Assembly: GCA_017744715.1 (NCBI GenBank)
Contig: JAGIAT010000004.1
Coordinates: forward strand, 186,001-250,000
Length of the DNA: 64,000 bases
DNA from: Niabella sp.
GTDB lineage: Bacteria > Bacteroidota > Bacteroidia > Chitinophagales > Chitinophagaceae
Direction: 5' to 3'
A program made the position numbers and the translations under genes. Shown here piece by piece: positions 58,539-64,000 of the stretch (position 1 is its first letter; each line of letters begins with the position of its first letter). The notes beneath the pieces are model-generated. The model had not been told where the DNA came from. It ran no database searches and saw only the letters and a list, made by a program, of their open reading frames with translations.

Positions 58539-59894
58539 TTATTTAAAAAGCCGGAAAATATCCAGGCCCAGTGCATAGGCCATCAATCCCAGCAACAGTA
58601 CCATGCCCACCATTTGTGCATACTCCATAAATTTGTCGCCCGGCTTCCGCCCGGTGATCATTTCATACAGGGTGAACAACGCGTGGCCGCCATCCAGCGC
58701 CGGTATGGGCAGCACATTCATAAAGGCCAGGATGATGGAAAACAAGCCGGTCATGGTCCAGAACCGCTCCCAGTCCCAGGATCCGCCAAATGTTTTACCA
58801 ATGCTGATCACGCTGCCCAGGTTATCGCTTACCGCATGTTCTTTGGAAGTAAAGAGCAGTTTAATGCCCTCGATATATTCAAGTAACCGGTTTACGCCGT
58901 ATTTAATTCCGGCGGGGATGGACTCCAGGAAGCCGTACTCTTTCTTTTCAAATGTAATAAACTTTAATGCCGACTGTGTGCTGTATCCCACTTTTCCGGC
59001 ATCATTGAGTTTAGCCCCCACCTGTACGGTATCTGTGTTATTGCGAAGCACCGTAAGCGTAACCGCCTGGCTCTTGTAGTTTTTTACCTGCTTTGCAAAA
59101 TCACTATAGTATAATGCCGGCGTACCGTTAATACCAATAATCCGGTCGCCTTTCAGCAGCTGCCCGGAAGTAAATTTTGCAATAGACCCGTCTACACTGT
59201 CCACCACATTGGGGAACCGCACCGAAACAAAATTCTTTAGCTGGTTCCGGCTCAGTTCTTTTAAAAAGCCCGGAGGAAAATTGATCACCGTATCCTTGCC
59301 GTTTCTTGTTACGCTGAGCGCATTTTTTTCATTCAGCAGCAGCCGTTTAGGCAGCTCATCAAAATACTTCAGTTCCTGGTTATTTACTTTGGTAATGATA
59401 TCACCATCCCGCAGCCCCACTTTCAGCGCCATTGAATCTGCGGTAATACCATATTTCATATTGGCCACCGGCAGTTTTTCCTCTCCCCATACAAAGAGGA
59501 TCATAGCAAAAATGATAAGGGCTAGCACAAAGTTGATGATGACACCCGCCAGCATGATGATGAGGCGTTGCCAGGCCGGCTTTGAGCGGAACTCCCAGGG
59601 CTGGGCCGGTTGTTTCATGGCTTCCTTGTCCATGCTTTCATCAATCATGCCACTGATCTTTACATAACCACCCAGGGGTACCCAGCCGATCCCATATTCC
59701 GTTTCTCCTATTTTCTTTTTCCAGAGGGAGAACCAGGGATTAAAGAACAGGTAAAATTTTTCAACGCGGCAGCCAAACCATTTGGCTGTTATAAAGTGTC
59801 CAAACTCGTGTAAAGCAATCAGGATGGAGAATGACAAAATAAACTGACCTACATTGGCTCCGAAGGCCGACCAGTTAAATGCTAATAAGACCAT
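58539..59894 (-). CDS. rseP: RIP metalloprotease RseP (site-2 protease, M50)
   Basis: RseP cleaves transmembrane regulators such as anti-sigma factors inside the inner membrane. The 451-residue protein has the zinc motif HEFGH at 29-33 in the first helix, GIGWVPLGGYVKISGM, a PDZ-like domain in the middle (GLRDGDIITKVNNQEL), a second PDZ (LLKGDRIIGINGTPA), and the C-terminal NVLPIPALDGGHALFTLYEM motif giving the third ligand. It is complete. It lies downstream of dxr on the same strand, a common order, with a repeat stretch between. Its own -7 box is at 59927-59934. Confidence 0.94.
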   Translation of the reverse strand: MVLLAFNWSAFGANVGQFILSFSILIALHEFGHFITAKWFGCRVEKFYLFFNPWFSLWKKKIGETEYGIGWVPLGGYVKISGMIDESMDKEAMKQPAQPWEFRSKPAWQRLIIMLAGVIINFVLALIIFAMILFVWGEEKLPVANMKYGITADSMALKVGLRDGDIITKVNNQELKYFDELPKRLLLNEKNALSVTRNGKDTVINFPPGFLKELSRNQLKNFVSVRFPNVVDSVDGSIAKFTSGQLLKGDRIIGINGTPALYYSDFAKQVKNYKSQAVTLTVLRNNTDTVQVGAKLNDAGKVGYSTQSALKFITFEKKEYGFLESIPAGIKYGVNRLLEYIEGIKLLFTSKEHAVSDNLGSVISIGKTFGGSWDWERFWTMTGLFSIILAFMNVLPIPALDGGHALFTLYEMITGRKPGDKFMEYAQMVGMVLLLGLMAYALGLDIFRLFK

Positions 59895-59926
59895 GTATTA
59901 TTAAGATATATCATTTATTAAGATGG

Positions 59927-59934
59927 CAAAGATA
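59927..59934 (-). promoter_or_regulatory. -7 element of rseP
   Basis: TATCTTTG on the minus strand, 32 bases upstream of the ATG at 59894. Confidence 0.5.
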
Positions 59935-59944
59935 GGGTGATAAC

Positions 59945-60045
59945 ATACTAAGCCCTAAATTCTACATATTAAATCAAAAATTCCAACGATCAAATCCCAA
60001 ATTCCGCGTACCAAATATCAATTTATCAGATCTAAAATAACCCAG
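59945..60045. repeat. Low-complexity intergenic repeat, AAATTCTA-type words
   Basis: ACTAAGCCCTAAATTCTACA, ATCAAATCCCAAATTCC and GTACCAAATATCAATTTATC echo the words at 3625-3667 and 47670-47825. The stretch sits between dxr and rseP. Confidence 0.55.
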
Positions 60046-60068
60046 GATGGAAAATAATTAACAATTGC

Positions 60069-61223
60069 TTATAACCGGATGATGTCGGCGGCCAGGGTGC
60101 GGGCCTCGGCATCGCTTTCAAAATAATCGGATAGTGTGGGCTTCGGCACATGTGTTACCTGCGCCATCACCTTTTCGATCACATCGGTCATTTCGAGGAA
60201 CCCGATCCGGTTTTTTAAGAATGCGTATACCGCAATTTCATTTGCAGCGTTCATAATACAGGGCAGGTTGCCACCGGTTTCCAGCGCTTCCATAGCCAGG
60301 GCCAGGTTGCGGAATGTTTTCAGATCAGGTTCTTCAAACGTAAAGGTATTCATCCGCTTAAAATCAAACCGCGGATGATCATTCAGGATCCGCGACGGAA
60401 ATCCCATGGCATACTGGATGGGCAGCCGCATATCCGGCAGGCCGATCTGTGCTTTAATGCTGCCATCCTCAAACTGCACCATACTATGGATGGCACTTTG
60501 AGGATGAATGAGTACATCGATCTGATCCGGCTTCAAATTAAAAAGCCATTTTGCCTCGATCATTTCCAGTCCCTTATTCATTAAGGTGGCCGAGTCGATG
60601 GAGATCTTGGCACCCATCTCCCAGTTGGGGTGTTGCAGGGCGTGTTCTCTTTTTACATTTACCAGGTAATTGGGTTTCCGCCCTATAAATGGTCCGCCGG
60701 AAGCGGTAAGGTATACTTTTTCGATTTTATTGCGGGTTTCCCCGATCAGGCACTGGAAGATGGCCGAATGCTCCGAATCTACCGGGATAATGGGTACCCG
60801 GTTGTCTACAGCCATTTGCATTACGATATCCCCGGCTACCACCAGGGTTTCTTTATTGGCCAGGGCAATGGCCTTACCGTTCTCAATAGCTTTAATGGTA
60901 GGTTTAAACCCGGCAAATCCTACAATGGCAGCCAGCATCAGGTCGTAAACATCCATACCCGCCACTTCTTCCAGCGCATCTTCCCCGGCAAAGACCTTAA
61001 TATCTGTTTTGGCCAGTGCATCTTTTACTGAACCATATTTGTTTTCATCGCCGATGACAACAATATTCGGGTTATACATCAGTGCCTGTTCTATCAGCAA
61101 CTGATCATTTGAAAACGCCGTTAATACTTCTACAGAGAACTGATCCGGGTTCTTTTCTATGACATCCAAAGCCTGCTTTCCGATAGAACCGGTTGAGCCA
61201 AAAATGGCGATTCGTTTTATCAT
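60069..61223 (-). CDS. dxr: 1-deoxy-D-xylulose 5-phosphate reductoisomerase Dxr
   Basis: Dxr makes 2-C-methyl-D-erythritol 4-phosphate with NADPH, the second step of the non-mevalonate isoprenoid pathway. The 384-residue protein starts MIKRIAIFGSTGSIGKQALD, has the ALANKETLVVAGDIV segment, PVDSEHSAIFQCL (metal and substrate residues), LTASGGPFIG, the flexible loop with HPNWEMGAKISIDSATLMNK, and AANEIAVYAFL. The start at 61223 (Met6 of the longest frame) is chosen because the Rossmann strand begins there. Downstream is rseP. Confidence 0.96.
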   Translation of the reverse strand: MIKRIAIFGSTGSIGKQALDVIEKNPDQFSVEVLTAFSNDQLLIEQALMYNPNIVVIGDENKYGSVKDALAKTDIKVFAGEDALEEVAGMDVYDLMLAAIVGFAGFKPTIKAIENGKAIALANKETLVVAGDIVMQMAVDNRVPIIPVDSEHSAIFQCLIGETRNKIEKVYLTASGGPFIGRKPNYLVNVKREHALQHPNWEMGAKISIDSATLMNKGLEMIEAKWLFNLKPDQIDVLIHPQSAIHSMVQFEDGSIKAQIGLPDMRLPIQYAMGFPSRILNDHPRFDFKRMNTFTFEEPDLKTFRNLALAMEALETGGNLPCIMNAANEIAVYAFLKNRIGFLEMTDVIEKVMAQVTHVPKPTLSDYFESDAEARTLAADIIRL

Positions 61224-61305
61224 ACGTTCGTCTCCCATTACTTTTGTAGTGTCCTTTTTCTTAATCGCGGCTAAGATAGGGGCTGTTTCAGGAATAAAAA
61301 AATGC

Positions 61306-62802
61306 TTAATTCCGGAGCCATTGGGTCAACCCTTCGGCGATCTTCCGGTCGTTGCTGAGCCGGGGCACTTTATTCTGTCCGCCCAGTTTTCCGATAGAGC
61401 GCATATAATCGATAAACCCGTTTTTCTTTACGGGCGTAATGACCAGCTGCTGCAGGATATTGCCGGAAATAAGATCATCATAATAACTGTTCTTTTCCCG
61501 GAGATACCGGTCTACCTTCTGCGAGAAGTCGTGCAGATCTTCGGGGTCATGCTCAAATTCAACAAACCACTGGTGATACGATTTTCCGGCATCTGCACTT
61601 ACATACGGCGCAACGGTAAATTCCGTAATGTGTATGTTGTGTTCTTTGGCCGCCCGCAATAAGCTGTATTCCACCTCCTCTCCGATCACATGTTCTCCAA
61701 ACGCCGAAATGAAATGCTTGGTACGACCGGTAACCACCAGCCGGTAAGGATTCACAGACACAAATTTTACCATATCGCCGATATCATATCCCCACAAACC
61801 CGCGTTGCTGTTGATGATCAGCGCATAGTTCACGCCTGTTTCCACCTCCCCCAACGACAGGCGCCGGGGATTTTCCCTGCCGATTTCTTCCGCGGGAATA
61901 AACTCAAAAAAGATGCCGCTGTTTGTATTGAGCAGCAGCCCGGGTTCTGTTTGTGTATCCTGGAACGCAAAAAAACCTTCAGAGGCGGGAAAGGTTTCGA
62001 TTCCATCCACTTTCCGTCCGATGCTTTGAAATAACTTTGCCTGATAGGGTTCAAAGTTCACCCCGCCATAGACCATTACCGAAAAATGCGGGAACAATTC
62101 GCCCACGGGTTTTCCGGACCGGCGGATGAGCTCATCAAAATACATCTGCATCCACGGCGGAATACCGCTGATCAATGTCATATCCTGCTTGATGGTTTCG
62201 TCTACGATCTTCCCCAATTTGGTTTCCCAATCCTCAATACAATTGGTTTCGTATTCCGGAAGCTGGTTTTTGCGCAAATAACGGGGTACGTGATGATTTA
62301 CAATACCGCTTAAACGGCCTGTAGGAATGCCCCCTACCCGCTCCAGGACGGGTGAGCCGCTTAAAAAGATCAGCTTTCCGTCGGCGAAAGCCGTATTGCC
62401 GGTTTCAGCCATATAACACAACAAGGCATTGCGCGCCCCGTTGATGTGGTTATTGATCGATTCTTTGGAAATGGGTATATACTTGGTACCGCTTACCGTG
62501 CCCGAGGTTTTGGCAAAATAAAGCGGCTGCCCTTTCCAGAGTACATTATGTTTACCTGCCTTTATTTCTTCTATATACGACTTCAGCTCCTCGTAGTTAC
62601 GAACCGGAACCGCCTGTCTAAACTGCTTGTAATCATTGAGTTCCGAAAATCTATGTTCCTTTCCGAATTGGGTGGGCCTTGCCGTTTTAATCAGGTATTT
62701 CAGAATATTTTCCTGGTCTTCAACCGCCGTTTGCATTCCTTTTTTGATATTTTTGGAAACAATCGATGCAAAGGGCTTGGCCAGGAACGATTTGAATTTC
62801 AT
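61306..62802 (-). CDS. GH3 auxin-responsive-promoter-family protein (acyl-adenylate/amide synthetase fold)
   Basis: The 498-residue protein belongs to the GH3 family, adenylating enzymes known from plants where they join amino acids to hormones. Family features are the P-loop-like YFAKTSGTVSGTKYIPISKE, YGGVNFEPYQAKLF, FPASEGFFAFQD, GLWGYDIGDMVKFVSVNP with YRLVVTGRTKHFISAFGEHV, and DRYLREKNSYYDDL near the C-terminus. Bacterial members are common in Bacteroidota and their substrate is mostly unknown. The length is slightly below plant GH3 (about 600). A -7 box is at 62846-62853, and the gene diverges from rplU. Confidence 0.88.
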   Translation of the reverse strand: MKFKSFLAKPFASIVSKNIKKGMQTAVEDQENILKYLIKTARPTQFGKEHRFSELNDYKQFRQAVPVRNYEELKSYIEEIKAGKHNVLWKGQPLYFAKTSGTVSGTKYIPISKESINNHINGARNALLCYMAETGNTAFADGKLIFLSGSPVLERVGGIPTGRLSGIVNHHVPRYLRKNQLPEYETNCIEDWETKLGKIVDETIKQDMTLISGIPPWMQMYFDELIRRSGKPVGELFPHFSVMVYGGVNFEPYQAKLFQSIGRKVDGIETFPASEGFFAFQDTQTEPGLLLNTNSGIFFEFIPAEEIGRENPRRLSLGEVETGVNYALIINSNAGLWGYDIGDMVKFVSVNPYRLVVTGRTKHFISAFGEHVIGEEVEYSLLRAAKEHNIHITEFTVAPYVSADAGKSYHQWFVEFEHDPEDLHDFSQKVDRYLREKNSYYDDLISGNILQQLVITPVKKNGFIDYMRSIGKLGGQNKVPRLSNDRKIAEGLTQWLRN

Positions 62803-62845
62803 TGCATTAATTCATTTTTTCGATGCCACCGGAGTAGCGGAACTA

Positions 62846-62853
62846 CAAATATA
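62846..62853 (-). promoter_or_regulatory. -7 element of the GH3-family gene
   Basis: TATATTTG on the minus strand, 43 bases upstream of the ATG at 62802. Confidence 0.45.
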
Positions 62854-62929
62854 CTGCTTGTTATGGGAGAAGGGATATATATAAGAAGATATATTTAAAG
62901 GTTCTGTTTGCAAAATTAAAAAATCTCCT

Positions 62930-62937
62930 TACCTTTG
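62930..62937 (+). promoter_or_regulatory. -7 element of rplU-rpmA
   Basis: TACCTTTG with TTTG at 62907-62910, a 19-base spacing, which is a textbook Bacteroidota promoter. Confidence 0.8.
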
Positions 62938-62956
62938 CCGTCCTAATTTTTAGACA

Positions 62957-63256
62957 ATGATAGCAATTATTAAGGTGGCTGGTCAACAATTTAAAGTTGA
63001 AAAAGATCAAACCCTGTTTGTGCCACATATCGAAGGCAATTCCGGTGACGCTGTGAATCTGGAAGTTTTACTGGCTCACGTGGACGGAAACTTATCTGTC
63101 GGCGGTAATGTTGCCACAAAAGTAAGCGCAGAAATTGTAGACCATGTAAAAGGGGATACAGTGATCGCTTACAAAACCAAAAGAAGAAAGGGCTTTCACA
63201 AAAAGAAAGGACACCGTACGGCATATACAAAAATCAGAGTAACGAATATCGCTTAA
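62957..63256 (+). CDS. rplU: 50S ribosomal protein L21
   Basis: L21 binds 23S rRNA in the large subunit. The 99-residue protein has the conserved start MIAIIKVAGQQFKVEKDQ and the C-terminal basic signature IAYKTKRRKGFHKKKGHRTA, followed by YTKIRVTNI. Length matches the family. It heads a two-gene ribosomal unit with rpmA 91 bases downstream. The best promoter in the window lies directly upstream. Confidence 0.97.
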   Translation: MIAIIKVAGQQFKVEKDQTLFVPHIEGNSGDAVNLEVLLAHVDGNLSVGGNVATKVSAEIVDHVKGDTVIAYKTKRRKGFHKKKGHRTAYTKIRVTNIA

Positions 63257-63347
63257 TAAAAGCGTTCTTTAAATTGAAAGGTAAACGGGCTGATGTATGA
63301 TCATCCTGTAAGCCTTTTAATAGTATCAACTTTTAAACTTATACAAA

Positions 63348-63608
63348 ATGGCACATAAGAAAGGAGAAGGTAGCGTTAAAAACGGCCGTGATTCAGAAAG
63401 CAAGCGTCTTGGAGTAAAAATCTTCGGAGGCCAGCCTGCTATTGCCGGTAATGTTATCATTCGTCAGCGCGGCACTGTTTACCATCCCGGTAAAAACGTA
63501 GGCGTTGGAAAAGACTTTACCCTGTTTGCTTTGTCTGATGGCATCGTTGAATTCAGAAAAGGAAGAAAGAACAGAACCTTTGTTTCTGTAAGCGAAGCCC
63601 AGGCATAA
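63348..63608 (+). CDS. rpmA: 50S ribosomal protein L27
   Basis: L27 sits near the peptidyl-transferase centre. The 86-residue protein starts [20 protein letters not shown] and continues [40 protein letters not shown], the family pattern. There is no N-terminal extension of the Firmicutes type that needs processing. It is in the same direction as rplU, as in most bacteria. Confidence 0.97.
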   Translation: MAHKKGEGSVKNGRDSESKRLGVKIFGGQPAIAGNVIIRQRGTVYHPGKNVGVGKDFTLFALSDGIVEFRKGRKNRTFVSVSEAQA

Positions 63609-63723
63609 TGATGCTTTTTGCTGTGACTGAATAAATTGTGGAAAAAAAATTTGGCGGCATTAAATAATTGTATAATTTTACCGCCGATAATCCATTATTT
63701 ACTAATCATTAAATTCAAAAAAA

Positions 63724-63942
63724 ATGGCAGTTAAAAAAGCAGCAGCAAAAAAAGCAGCTCCTAAGAAAGCAGCAGCAAAAAAAGCAGCAGCTCCTAAAAA
63801 AGCAGCAGTAAAGAAAGCAGCTCCTAAAAAGGCAGCAGCAAAAAAAGCAGCTCCTAAAAAAGCAGCAGCAAAGAAAGCGGCTCCTAAAAAAGCAGCAGCA
63901 AAAAAAGCAGCTCCTAAAAAGGCAGCAGCAAAGAAAAAATAA
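63724..63942 (+). CDS. Lys/Ala/Pro-repeat histone H1-like protein
   Basis: The 72-residue protein is only Lys, Ala and Pro plus Met and two Val: MAVKKAAAKKAAPKKAAAKK, then repeats of the 9-residue unit AAPKKAAAK. This resembles the C-terminal tail of histone H1 and the bacterial HctB/AlgR3-like DNA-binding proteins; it probably binds DNA or RNA and compacts the nucleoid. At DNA level the unit is a 27-bp tandem repeat, so the copy number may vary between strains. It follows rpmA by 115 bases and ends in a terminator. Confidence 0.8.
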   Translation: MAVKKAAAKKAAPKKAAAKKAAAPKKAAVKKAAPKKAAAKKAAPKKAAAKKAAPKKAAAKKAAPKKAAAKKK

Positions 63943-63966
63943 GAATCTCTTTTCTAAAAGAAATTC

Positions 63967-63996
63967 AAAGGCCTTCCGAATGGAAGGCTTTTTTTA
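63967..63996 (+). terminator. Intrinsic terminator after the histone-like gene
   Basis: GCCTTCC (63971-63977) and GGAAGGC (63982-63988) pair with a 4-base loop, extended by A/T pairs, then a run of seven Ts. Confidence 0.85.
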
Positions 63997-64000
63997 TTGC

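Overview
The window looks like a chromosomal segment of a Bacteroidota bacterium, most likely a Chitinophagaceae member (inference). The support is a SusC/SusD pair with an ECF sigma/FecR regulatory pair, many matches to the Bacteroidota -7 promoter element TAnnTTTG, a tmRNA whose tag reads GNTQYAMAA, MutS2 without a Smr domain, PorT-like barrels, many lipoproteins, and a Lys/Ala/Pro-repeat histone-like protein beside rplU-rpmA. There is no phage, IS element, integrase, CRISPR array or tRNA that I can recognise.

Layout. 1-6.5 kb: a cut-off SRPBCC protein and a nitronate monooxygenase-like enzyme, MutS2, MsrA, an arginase-family hydrolase and a membrane protein. 6.5-11.2 kb: an orphan radical SAM protein, a membrane gene whose 3' end is replaced by a dispersed repeat, a Crp/Fnr regulator and a ClC channel; the two genes flanking the regulator share the same promoter with a TGAT-N4-ATCA box. 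11.4-16.3 kb: secreted proteins, an M48 protease, PlsY and PrmA. 16.5-22.6 kb: five co-directional genes (ethanolamine-type permease, glutamine-synthetase-like ligase, Fe alcohol dehydrogenase, aldehyde dehydrogenase, PuuD-like hydrolase) that together suggest a gamma-glutamylation route for an amino alcohol. 22.6-33 kb: DUF445, MATE, a broken small membrane gene, a tandem 130-bp repeat block, a propeller-phosphoesterase, HtpG and a secreted protein.

33.1-42.7 kb: a SusC/SusD locus read leftward (sigma, FecR, SusC, SusD, EEP-family hydrolase, metallophosphoesterase). It has no glycoside hydrolase, which suggests organophosphate or nucleic-acid scavenging; its susC leader carries a candidate antisense RNA. 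42.8-49.6 kb: a HipA-like kinase/DUF3037 pair, two lipoproteins, a Crp/Fnr gene broken by one in-frame TGA followed by a YiaA-like gene with a Crp/Fnr-type operator, a barrel protein, MurB and an atypical SDR. 49.6-56.7 kb: Bcr/CflA transporter with AraC regulator, DUF4126, MnmD-like methyltransferase, calcineurin-PQQ fusion, HAD phosphatase and HEAT-like protein. 56.8-64 kb: ssrA (tmRNA), a lipoprotein, RseP, Dxr, a GH3-family protein, L21, L27 and the histone-like protein.

Between genes there are several families of low-complexity composite repeats, often as inverted pairs kilobases apart. All identifications rest on reading motifs by eye; no database search was run.
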